IMG/VR virus record: IMGVR_UViG_3300036766_000742
Span: 1 to 51,562 of that record
Direction: 5' to 3' (one strand)
Origin: a virus
DNA length: 51,562 nt
Under the pieces are notes generated by a model, which worked only from the letters and a program-made list of their open reading frames with translations, did not search any database and was not told the DNA's origin. Positions 40,513-46,267 of the stretch are shown piece by piece. Each line of letters opens with the position of its first letter. Position 1 is the first letter of the stretch. The position numbers and the translations under genes are program-made.

Positions 40513-40656
40513 TGGAGCCGGATGCTGGATTTGGCACCAGTCAATTCAACATATCCACCAGGAAATCGAGAAGTAATTACTTCCCTAATATGATGGCTTT
40601 TAATAGCTGCGTTTTTTCTGTCCCATTTACTAGATAGGTGGTTAAACTAATCCGGC
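40513..40656 (-). ncRNA. 144-nt tRNA-like RNA (perfect acceptor, T-arm, CCA, large insert)
   Basis: Acceptor GCCGGAT/ATCCGGC (7 of 7), then T and CCA, with a T-arm CTGG-TGCCAAAT-CCAG of variant type and the usual ATTT trailer. Between acceptor and T-arm are about 100 nt in which D and anticodon arms cannot be assigned; a GAAGTAATTACTTC hairpin is present. Could be an intron-bearing or otherwise expanded tRNA. Confidence 0.45.
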
Positions 40657-40662
40657 ATAAAT

Positions 40663-40749
40663 TGGTGTCGCTGAGAGGACTTGAACCTCCACGCCCATTA
40701 CAGGCGACAGGCCCTCAACCTGTTGCGGCTGCCATTACGCCACAGCGAC
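40663..40749 (-). tRNA. tRNA-Leu(GAG)
   Basis: Acceptor GTCGCTG/CAGCGAC, A73, CCA, long variable arm (GCC..GGGC), loop TTGAGGG reads CUC, T-loop TTCAAGT. Confidence 0.9.
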
Positions 40750-40755
40750 ATAAAT

Positions 40756-40821
40756 TGGTCGCACCGAAGTTGATACCTTCCTCCGACCTACGATTCGGAC
40801 TATACAACCAACTACGATGCG
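40756..40821 (-). ncRNA. 66-nt tRNA-like RNA, possible Thr(CGU)
   Basis: Acceptor CGCATCG/CGGTGCG, A73, CCA. A TCCGA/TCGGA stem carries an 8-nt loop ATCGTAGG (CGU if read normally). T-arm GGAAG-GTATCAA-CTTC is atypical and no D-arm fits. Truncated or highly derived tRNA. Confidence 0.4.
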
Positions 40822-41039
40822 ATAATATGGATTTTTTTGCTCAAGTAAAAACTGTATATGGGGAGGAAGGGATTGCGCCTTCACGGAGACATTAAAAACC
40901 CCCAACGTAAGAGTTAACACATTGCTATGTTAGAGCTACATTTCTTGGACCAGTATTCTCCACACTTGAGGTTGCGGCTGGCACGTTTTCTAACGGTTAT
41001 GCTGTCAGATTTACTAACTTTCGCCACTCGCCCATAAAT
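40822..41039. other. Spacer with acceptor/T-arm minihelix
   Basis: Around 40859-40903 the minus strand shows TGGGGG...CTCCCCA enclosing GAAGG-CGCAATC-CCTTC, i.e. an acceptor plus T-arm (G55) without D and anticodon arms. The remainder to 41039 has no ORF or complete tRNA. Confidence 0.35.
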
Positions 41040-41114
41040 TGGCAGCCCCAGTCGGTGACGCTCCGACTTCCTCTGCTTGAAAAACAGAAATATTAGCTGG
41101 TATACGATAGGGCC
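41040..41114 (-). tRNA. tRNA-Glu(UUC), variant elbow, copy 2
   Basis: Acceptor GGCCCTA/TGGGGCT, G73, CCA. Loop TTTTCAA reads GAA. D-loop ACCAGCTA, T-arm GTCGG-AGCGTCA-CCGAC. Confidence 0.85.
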
Positions 41115-41120
41115 ATAAAT

Positions 41121-41240
41121 TCGTTAATAATTGGATTTGCACCAATCCGGTTTTCCAAAACCTTAAGTAGGATTCGAACCTACACAAACTACTCGTTATA
41201 GATGGAGTTGCACCACCGTTAGTTCTAATATTTATCAACG
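41121..41240 (-). ncRNA. Composite tRNA-like region with three T-arm hairpins
   Basis: CGTTGATA at the 5' end pairs with TATTAACG at the 3' end (8 bp). Between them lie three T-arm-like hairpins: GGTGG-TGCAACT-CCATC, GTAGG-TTCGAAT-CCTAC and ATTGG-TGCAAAT-CCAAT, two of variant and one of canonical type. Looks like fused remains of several tRNAs or a tRNA with extra arms. Confidence 0.4.
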
Positions 41241-41482
41241 AAATTGATGCAGACAGAAAACTCTACTTAAACAAAGTTTGAGTTTGTTGTCATGTAGCAC
41301 TCGCAAGTTAACGTGTGGTGCAATAAGGCGAGTGTTCCTACCGACTGGTTTCTTAATTCTTCATGCACGAAGTTTCTGCATAAAATATGACGGTCACGCA
41401 TTATATCTCAAACCATTCAGTCATACAACTGATATTATACACAACTACCGTCTGTATGTAGGCTTCACACACCTAGTAAAAA
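41241..41482. other. 242-bp non-coding spacer
   Basis: No ORF. Minus-strand hairpins: CACTCGC..GCGAGTG (7 bp), GACGGT..ACCGTC (6 bp) and CTAGT-TTTT-ACTAG. No tRNA could be assembled. Confidence 0.35.
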
Positions 41483-41619
41483 CTAGATACGGTTTTTTTC
41501 TGCCTTGCGGCTTCCCTCGCTCTACTACTGAGCTACCCCCGGATTGGCCCGGGAGGATGGATTTGCACACACCGACGCAGGGATTTAACATAGAATTTTT
41601 TCTTGCTGTCCGTATCTAA
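41483..41619 (-). tRNA. Candidate circularly permuted tRNA (3' half before 5' half)
   Basis: Read on the minus strand: AGATACGG ... TCCCT (anticodon stem, 3' side), GCGTC, T-arm with TGCAAAT loop, CTCCCGG-G-CCA, AT, CCGGGGG-TA, D-arm GCTC-AGTAGTA-GAGC, G, AGGGA (anticodon stem, 5' side) ... CCGTATCT. Acceptor strands match 7 of 7 (one G-T), anticodon stems 5 of 5, termini 8 of 8. D-loop A18 and T-loop G55 agree with the variant-elbow set. The anticodon cannot be fixed because the break is in the anticodon loop. Confidence 0.5.
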
Positions 41620-41621
41620 AT

Positions 41622-41740
41622 TGGTGTATGGCTGATGAATTTCACATCACTTGTTCTGCCACTATGTATAAAGAACATTGGACCCGGCATTAGCCTACCA
41701 ACGACTTCAAGTGTACCGGCATCGTCCGATGCTACCACAC
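41622..41740 (-). ncRNA. 119-nt tRNA-like RNA
   Basis: Acceptor GTGTGGT/GCCATAC (G-T pairs), A73, CCA, T-arm TGATG-TGAAATT-CATCA, and the ATTTA trailer. A CATC-GGAC-GATG hairpin sits at the D position; about 60 extra nt including GTTCT..AGAAC follow. No clear anticodon arm. Confidence 0.45.
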
Positions 41741-41746
41741 ATAAAT

Positions 41747-41821
41747 TGGTCCCATTGACTGGTAACGCTCCAGTGTCTCGGCCTCTTCGGGGCCACGCTA
41801 ATCTATCTCAGCTACAATGGG
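41747..41821 (-). tRNA. tRNA-Phe(GAA), variant elbow, C33
   Basis: Acceptor CCCATTG/CAATGGG, A73, CCA. Stem TGGCC/GGCCG, loop CCGAAGA: C33, anticodon GAA. D-loop AGATAGAT, T-arm ACTGG-AGCGTTA-CCAGT. Confidence 0.85.
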
Positions 41822-41837
41822 TTTAATATATTGAAAT

Positions 41838-41914
41838 TGGTACTCCAGGCAGGAATCGCACCCGCTATTCTCGTGGTTCGAAGCCACGCATGATTCTATT
41901 ATCACCACTGGAGC
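41838..41914 (-). tRNA. tRNA-Arg(UCG), variant elbow
   Basis: Acceptor GCTCCAG/CTGGAGT, A73, CCA. Stem CGTGG/CCACG, loop CTTCGAA reads CGA. D-loop TAATAGAA, T-arm GCGGG-TGCGATT-CCTGC. Confidence 0.88.
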
Positions 41915-42057
41915 ATAAATCTCTTAATGTCATAACCAAACTACTACCCACGATGGCTTACGCCAATTTGGTTATCGTTATAACGGCTAACAATGAATTA
42001 CGTAATTATGATCAATTCCATCGCTTACCGGAGTGTGGCTCACTTACATTAAGAAAT
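41915..42057. other. Spacer with inverted-repeat-bracketed element
   Basis: Minus strand CTTAATGT...ACATTAAG (8 bp) encloses about 115 nt with an inner TAACCAAA..TTTGGTTA stem. No ORF or complete tRNA. Confidence 0.4.
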
Positions 42058-42133
42058 TGGTCAGGTGGATGGGGTTCGAACCCATTCCGTCAGATTCACA
42101 GTCTGAGATGCTACCAAATACACCACGCACCTG
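42058..42133 (-). tRNA. tRNA-His(GUG), canonical elbow, A73
   Basis: Acceptor CAGGTGC/CCACCTG, A73, CCA; the -1 base is T, so no G-1:C73. Loop CTGTGAA reads CAC. T-loop TTCGAAC. Confidence 0.88.
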
Positions 42134-42546
42134 ATATAAAGTAACACGGTCAAATTCACAAGCGAACCGTTGCCCACTCTTCGCCCGGTTGTCATTTCCA
42201 ATAGTAGCCCGGCCAATTAACTTAATAAAAGGTAGCTTTCTATCTTCACAAACTTACCCGATGGTACTCATGGGCCGTCTGACCTTATCGCTTCATTCCG
42301 TTTTTACACGGAAACGTGTTGCTTTATAAATCGTGAGCGGTGTTTTCAAGCACTGGGCACGCCGCTCGAAGCCAACTAAGTTGTCTAAAATTATGAGAGG
42401 TTTTTTTGTGAGCTAACTCTCATCCTCACACCAAACATGCGTCAGAAACATATTGCTATATCTATGAAACCAATATCATTCTTGTCGGTTAACCGTTGGT
42501 CCGGAAATAAAATGATATTGTTATTTATCGGTATCTGGAAATTAAA
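42134..42546. ncRNA. 413-bp gene-free, hairpin-rich segment
   Basis: No ORF. Strong minus-strand hairpins: CAATATCATT..AATGATATTG (10 bp, CCGGACCAACGG inside), TTCCGT-GTAAAA-ACGGAA, GAGCGGCGTG..CACCGCTC and TGAGAG..CTCTCA. No promoter of its own was seen, so it should be part of the long tRNA transcript. A second structured RNA or a tRNA graveyard. Confidence 0.35.
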
Positions 42547-42636
42547 TGGCTCTCGGGGTTGGGGTCGAACCAACACAAGCATTGTTCATGTCTTCTGGTT
42601 AACAGCCAGCGGCTTCACCGATTAAGCTACCCGAGA
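42547..42636 (-). tRNA. tRNA-Asn(GUU), canonical elbow, long variable arm
   Basis: Acceptor TCTCGGG/CCCGAGA, G73, CCA. Stem CTGG/CCAG, loop CTGTTAA reads AAC. T-loop TTCGACC, D-loop AATCGGTG. Variable region of about 20 nt (AAGACAT..ATGCTT), abnormal for Asn. Confidence 0.82.
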
Positions 42637-42642
42637 ATAAAT

Positions 42643-42717
42643 TGGCTCCAAAGGCTGGACTCGCACCAGCACTAAACAGTTTAACAAACTGCTGTGCTAC
42701 TTTAACACTACTCTGGA
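42643..42717 (-). tRNA. tRNA-Asn(GUU), variant elbow
   Basis: Acceptor TCCAGAG/CTTTGGA, G73, CCA. Stem GCAGT/ACTGT, loop TTGTTAA. D-loop TAAAGTA, T-arm GCTGG-TGCGAGT-CCAGC. Directly beside the canonical Asn gene. Confidence 0.88.
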
Positions 42718-42723
42718 ATAAAT

Positions 42724-42799
42724 TGGTCGCCTTCGCCAGACTTCATCTTGGCATCTTTTCCCCAAATGGGAAGCGTTCTGGATTTTGAACTATTAGGCG
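42724..42799 (-). ncRNA. tRNA-like RNA, anticodon uncertain (UUU?)
   Basis: Acceptor CGCCT/AGGCG, A73, CCA, perfect D-stem GTTC/GAAC. Anticodon loop CATTTGG on TTCC/GGAA would give UUU with A33. T-loop ATGAAGT has G56 while the D-loop AAAATCCA has C where G19 is expected, a possible swap of the 19-56 pair. Confidence 0.5.
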
Positions 42800-42805
42800 T
42801 TAAAT

Positions 42806-42896
42806 TGGTGCCTCAAGAAGGAGTTGAACCTTTTCGTCATCCGCCTCATTTATTTTTCGACATTTGATTTACAGTCAAACATGAGGAACTTTCGGC
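42806..42896 (-). tRNA. tRNA-Tyr(GUA), irregular copy
   Basis: Perfect anticodon arm TTTGA-CTGTAAA-TCAAA, T-loop TTCAACT, A73, CCA, long variable region. The 5' acceptor GCCGAAA matches TTGAGGC poorly and no D-arm forms; instead CCTCAT near the 5' side pairs with ATGAGG in the variable region. Possibly non-functional; a normal Tyr gene is at 44444. Confidence 0.6.
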
Positions 42897-42903
42897 ATAT
42901 TAT

Positions 42904-43209
42904 TTATCTTTGATTTGTGTTTGATCCATTCCGAGAATGGAATCTGATTACATACTTCATTCGTTGAAGAATATCAGGGTCAAGATTGTTTTTACTTGAA
43001 AATTCATCTAATTGTTTAAACCTCCCAAGCAAATAAATCGTTCTCAATCGTTGATAATGATTTTTATTTTCTGCGGCACGTTTCAATCTTTTTGCATCAT
43101 AAAAAGTAGAAACGATAAACACGATAATCTTTTTCCGAAAGATCCCACGGAAAGCCTGAATTCGTTCCATGAGAATTTCGCCGCACTTGGTTTTCCCTAA
43201 TTCATACAT
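42904..43209 (-). CDS. Basic hypothetical protein
   Basis: 101 residues from the ATG at 43209 (MYELGKTKCGEILMERIQAF...). Basic helices and one hydrophobic strand (KKIIVFIVSTFYDA), C-terminal YVIRFHSRNGSN. The ATG coincides with the predicted start site of its promoter. No family recognised. Confidence 0.5.
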   Translation of the reverse strand: MYELGKTKCGEILMERIQAFRGIFRKKIIVFIVSTFYDAKRLKRAAENKNHYQRLRTIYLLGRFKQLDEFSSKNNLDPDILQRMKYVIRFHSRNGSNTNQR

Positions 43210-43215
43210 GAACAA

Positions 43216-43243
43216 ATTATAACACACATTGAAAAATTGTCAA
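43216..43243 (-). promoter_or_regulatory. sigma70-type promoter
   Basis: TTGACA, 16 bp, TATAAT; predicted start 43209-43210, the ATG itself. Confidence 0.75.
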
Positions 43244-43272
43244 GTGTCTATTATCATTAGTCCTCACTTCCA

Positions 43273-43605
43273 TTATCTATCTTTAAGTTGTATTTGATCC
43301 ATCCCCATAATAACTGGTTTTATTTCAATCAGGAGTTGAACTATTTGTTGTAACTTTTGCATGGCCGTTGGAATATTTGCTGGAACTGGGCCATGCAAAG
43401 CTGGCGAATACATACTTCTAAAATCCTTTACTTCATTAGTAACGTTTTCCAAGGAGACAATCAAATTTCGCCATGTCTTTCCAATTTCAGTTGATACTGT
43501 GATATTGTTGTAAATAGATTCGAAGTCTGCTAAACTCTCACGAACATGAAGAATTTCTTCATTGACAGTTTGCTTGATGAGCGATTGAAGTTCAATTTTA
43601 TCCAT
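43273..43605 (-). CDS. Helical hypothetical protein
   Basis: 110 residues, helices only (LQSLIKQTVNEEILHVRESL; TWRNLIVSLENVTNEVKDFR; AMQKLQQIVQLLIEIKPVIM). Coiled-coil or four-helix bundle. A TATTTATA box lies 4 nt before the ATG, so it may be expressed late. Confidence 0.5.
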   Translation of the reverse strand: MDKIELQSLIKQTVNEEILHVRESLADFESIYNNITVSTEIGKTWRNLIVSLENVTNEVKDFRSMYSPALHGPVPANIPTAMQKLQQIVQLLIEIKPVIMGMDQIQLKDR

Positions 43606-43785
43606 ATTCTATAAATATGAACCAATTATCGTAAGCCAAGCATAAAGAGAAAATATACTTTTGCTTGACTTATGTTTCCTCTTCTAATGTGTTTCCAAAA
43701 GGATTTCCACATTATGAGGCGTCTCCACAACCATAATGCCGTGGGCGAAGTATATGCCTTATGGAATAGATAAAAATACATAATT

Positions 43786-43938
43786 TTATGCTTTCACTCT
43801 ATTCTGACGGAGAATTTCTTCAATCTCCTTCATACGAGCAACCATCATTCCTTGCCGGTCTGCTCCTACTTCCGGTGTCTTTTTCTTTAGACGATTAAGA
43901 CGATTCTTTAATTTGCCAATCATGTGTGCCGAATTCAT
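43786..43938 (-). CDS. Small basic helical protein
   Basis: 50 residues (MNSAHMIGKLKNRLNRLKKK...), overlapping the upstream gene by 4 nt (ATGA). Predicted two helices. Coding character supported by the overlap; function unknown. Confidence 0.5.
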   Translation of the reverse strand: MNSAHMIGKLKNRLNRLKKKTPEVGADRQGMMVARMKEIEEILRQNRVKA

Positions 43939-44297
43939 ATTTTTAGTTCCTTACTAAATAGACTTTCTTCCCATTCTGATAATTCTCCATCAGATTGCAG
44001 TTTTTTCCAATCAATCTCCTTTATACCAAGGGGAATTGTATTTAAAATGTGTCTTTTTATTCTTAAAGATTTTTCATAAACCTTTATTTCATCTTCCGAT
44101 AAATAATTTTGCACTTTACATTTGTATGAACTAAATTCTTTCATATCCTCTTTGCATTTATCACAACTGCCACTATTACAAGAACTATTTTTGCATTCGG
44201 GGCAAGTGATAACTGCAACATCACATAGATCACACCAACTTAATTCATATTTATCTTTCCACATTTTTGTATCAAGTCCGTCCACAGCATTATTCAT
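43935..44297 (-). CDS. Cys-rich Zn-binding protein
   Basis: 120 residues. WCDLCDVAVITCPECKNSSC and NSGSCDKCKEDM hold seven cysteines in CxxC pairs, two likely zinc sites. The C-terminal half is helical and acidic. Followed by a translationally coupled small gene. Confidence 0.55.
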   Translation of the reverse strand: MNNAVDGLDTKMWKDKYELSWCDLCDVAVITCPECKNSSCNSGSCDKCKEDMKEFSSYKCKVQNYLSEDEIKVYEKSLRIKRHILNTIPLGIKEIDWKKLQSDGELSEWEESLFSKELKI

Positions 44298-44327
44298 ATT
44301 TATCCTTTCTATTAAAATTAGGATGAC

Positions 44328-44382
44328 AATAAGTAGTTATCAGTTACCCTATTAAGTGTCACAGCTATCACACTACTTATAA
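44328..44382 (-). repeat. Inverted-repeat-bracketed element
   Basis: Perfect 9-bp terminal repeats (ATAAGTAGT...ACTACTTAT on the minus strand) enclose about 37 nt. Similar in style to the elements at 37561, 41483 and 41915. Confidence 0.5.
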
Positions 44383-44443
44383 GAATGATAAATTCTTGTT
44401 TCACTAATAATGATGTTTATGCAACAATCATATTGTCATAAAA

Positions 44444-44530
44444 TGGTGGGCATGAAAGGACTCGAACCTTCGGAGACCGTTAGGTCGCAAGTTTTACAGA
44501 CTCGTGTAATTGCCGCTATACGACACGCCC
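44444..44530 (-). tRNA. tRNA-Tyr(GUA)
   Basis: Acceptor GGGCGTG/CATGCCC, A73, CCA. Stem CGAGT/ACTTG, loop CTGTAAA reads UAC. Long variable arm, D-loop with GG, T-loop TTCGAGT. Confidence 0.9.
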
Positions 44531-44624
44531 AATATGGATAACGATTGCTCCCAACAACTGGAAAAGTAATATCTTATATTATCAATGAGACGAGTTCCTC
44601 ATCCGACGTTCTATCCACATAAAT

Positions 44625-44698
44625 TGGTATTCCTATCCGGTTACGCTCCGGACCCTTAAACTTGAGAGGTTTATGATCTGCTACTAATCTATAGGAAC
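44625..44698 (-). tRNA. tRNA-Glu(CUC), variant elbow
   Basis: Acceptor GTTCCTA/TAGGAAT, A73, CCA. Stem TAAAC/GTTTA, loop CTCTCAA reads GAG. D-loop AGTAGCA, T-arm TCCGG-AGCGTAA-CCGGA. Confidence 0.88.
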
Positions 44699-44758
44699 AT
44701 TAAAATTGGTACACTTCCTTTTTTTCGATTTTGGCATTTCGAATCTCTATTTATATTC

Positions 44759-45439
44759 ATGTTCATAGAATCAAAAGAATTTGAAAAACTTAAAAGTCGA
44801 GACATCGTTCCCTTTTCATGTAAAATATGCGGAAATATTTTTTATAGACCAAAACACACAGTTCAAGATATCTTGAAGGGAAATTCAAAAAGAAAACTAC
44901 TTACATGTTCAAAAACTTGTCAATTCGAACATTTAAAAAAACGAAAAAAACTTATTTGTGAACAATGTAAAATTAAATTTGAAAGAATATTATCTCACTG
45001 TAAAGGGAAACATAACTTTTGTTCATCTTCTTGTGCAGCAAAATATAATAATACTCATAAAACCACAGGCTATCGACGCTCCAAACTCGAAAAATGGATC
45101 GAAAAACAACTTATCATCAAATATCCAAGACTCCAAATTAATTATAACAAAACCGATGCTATAAATGGAGAATTAGACATCTATATCCCATCTCTAAAAT
45201 TAGCGTTCGAATTGAATGGTATATTCCATTATGAACCTATTTATAGTAAAGAACAATTTAATAATGTACAAAATAATGATAAGCGAAAATTTCAAGCATG
45301 TTTGGAACGAGGAATAGAACTTTGTATTTTAGATGTTTCTTCTCAAAAATATTTTAAAGACAAAACATCAATAAAATATTTAAAAATAATTGATGATATA
45401 ATAAAAGAACATTTAAATGGTGCTGTTGTCGGGATTTGA
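44759..45439 (+). CDS. Homing endonuclease, Zn-finger + Vsr-like nuclease (plus strand)
   Basis: 226 residues. Cys clusters (CKICGNIFYRPK...LLTCSKTC; CEQCKIKF...FCSSSC) then a nuclease domain KLEKWIEKQLIIKYPRLQIN, GELDIYIPSLKLAFELNGIF-HYEP and NDKRKFQACLERGIELCILD. Same family plan as the gene at 8134. It reads towards tRNA-Arg(GCG), and its last 22 nt overlap the tRNA 3' end antisense. TATTTATA is 3 nt before the ATG. Confidence 0.8.
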   Translation: MFIESKEFEKLKSRDIVPFSCKICGNIFYRPKHTVQDILKGNSKRKLLTCSKTCQFEHLKKRKKLICEQCKIKFERILSHCKGKHNFCSSSCAAKYNNTHKTTGYRRSKLEKWIEKQLIIKYPRLQINYNKTDAINGELDIYIPSLKLAFELNGIFHYEPIYSKEQFNNVQNNDKRKFQACLERGIELCILDVSSQKYFKDKTSIKYLKIIDDIIKEHLNGAVVGI

Positions 45440-45493
45440 ACCCGAAACAAAACTTTCGCAAAGTTTTATGATATCCATTTTCACCACACCAGC
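45418..45493 (-). tRNA. tRNA-Arg(GCG)
   Basis: Acceptor GCTGGTG/CAACAGC (one mismatch at 5-68), A73, CCA. Stem AAACT/AGTTT, loop TTGCGAA reads CGC. D-loop AAATGGA, T-loop TTCAAAT. GCG is an unusual anticodon for the CGN box, normally ACG. Confidence 0.88.
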
Positions 45494-45499
45494 ATAAAT

Positions 45500-45573
45500 T
45501 GGTAGGCGATCTTGGTAACGCTCCAAGGAATTCCCCTTATCAGGAGGATAGTATACTTTTTACTTAATCGCCC
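45500..45573 (-). tRNA. tRNA-Ile(GAU), variant elbow
   Basis: Acceptor GGGCGAT/ATCGCCT, A73, CCA. D-arm AGTA-AAAAGTA-TACT. Anticodon arm TCCTC-CTGATAA-GGGGA reads AUC. T-arm CTTGG-AGCGTTA-CCAAG. Confidence 0.88.
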
Positions 45574-45648
45574 ATAAATATATTTCTGGATTTCACTACT
45601 GTTCCGTTTGTACACAACGTCTATCAGGTTTTTGGTAATCAAATTACT

Positions 45649-45727
45649 TCATCAATCTTCTCAGACTTGCACTGAGATCTTCAAGTTAGAAATATGCTTG
45701 CGTGCTCGCTACTTACACCAAGAATAG
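45649..45727 (-). pseudogene. Degenerate tRNA of the variant type
   Basis: Perfect T-arm CTCAG-TGCAAGT-CTGAG and D-arm GTGT..GCAC with TAGC, but a poor acceptor, a 9-nt or larger anticodon loop and no CCA. Confidence 0.4.
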
Positions 45728-45751
45728 CCTTCATCTTGATTATCAAGAAAG

Positions 45752-45826
45752 TGGCGGGCATACGGGGTTACGCTCCCTCGGACTTCTGCGTGACAAGCAG
45801 ATAGGTTACTATTACTTTATATGCCC
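45752..45826 (-). tRNA. tRNA-Asp(GUC), variant elbow
   Basis: Acceptor GGGCATA/TATGCCC, G73, CCA. Stem TCTGC/GCAGA, loop TTGTCAC. D-loop AATAGTA, T-loop AGCGTAA on a weak T-stem. 5' end overlaps the HNH gene end. Confidence 0.82.
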
Positions 45827-46228
45827 AAATTTAATCTGCCTTAAAATCTTAGCGCCTTCTATCATATTTTTTCTCCCATCGTCAGAAGCATTATTCACTC
45901 CCCAAGTAGAAGTTTGTGTATGGCAATTAGGACAAATCATTCGTAAATTTTCTATTCGATTATCCTTTACATCTCCATTTATATGGTCAATTTGTAGTCT
46001 TAAAAATATATCGTTCCATTTATTTCTCAAGTTACAAATTTTACATTTTTGCTCTAAATTTCCATATATCCATTTTCTCAATGTTCTATTAAGAATGGTA
46101 TTCTTTTTTAATCGCTTCATAGTAAAATAATCTCCATGACATTTATTAGAACAAAACATTCCCTTAGAACGTTTGTCGTTATATGAAAATTCATATTTAC
46201 AATGCTGACATATACTTTTCTTAATCAT
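45812..46228 (-). CDS. HNH homing endonuclease ending in tRNA-Asp
   Basis: 138 residues. CQHCKYEFSYNDKRSKGMFC-SNKC finger, basic linker, CKICNLRNKWNDIFLRLQID, HINGDVKDNRIENLRMICPN and CHTQTSTWG: an HNH fold (IDHINGD...NL...CPNCH). The final codons (FGHIK-stop) are read from the 5' acceptor strand of tRNA-Asp(GUC). TATTTATC box 3 nt before the ATG. Confidence 0.88.
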   Translation of the reverse strand: MIKKSICQHCKYEFSYNDKRSKGMFCSNKCHGDYFTMKRLKKNTILNRTLRKWIYGNLEQKCKICNLRNKWNDIFLRLQIDHINGDVKDNRIENLRMICPNCHTQTSTWGVNNASDDGRKNMIEGAKILRQIKFGHIK

Positions 46229-46267
46229 GTTGATAAATAGTAGATTCCTACACTAAACATCATCTCT

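Noticed and set aside
41483-41619. tmRNA (permuted ssrA)
   Set aside because: The order of halves resembles permuted tmRNA, but no tag reading frame, no G-rich GGGG-CTG/A acceptor and no pseudoknots are seen, and a normal D-arm and anticodon stem are present.
44700-44758. tRNA 3' end disrupted by the plus-strand endonuclease
   Set aside because: AAATTGGT is present as in other trailers, but no T-arm follows, so a disrupted tRNA cannot be shown.
34667-45439. Reassigned codons because of class II arms on Arg/Asn/Pro tRNAs
   Set aside because: Protein motifs in the window (PhoH, CoaD, gp25, HNH) read correctly with the standard code; there is no sign of reassignment.
45702-46130. 142-codon plus-strand ORF
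   Set aside because: It is the antisense of the HNH gene 45812-46228 and tRNA-Asp, with no motif of its own.
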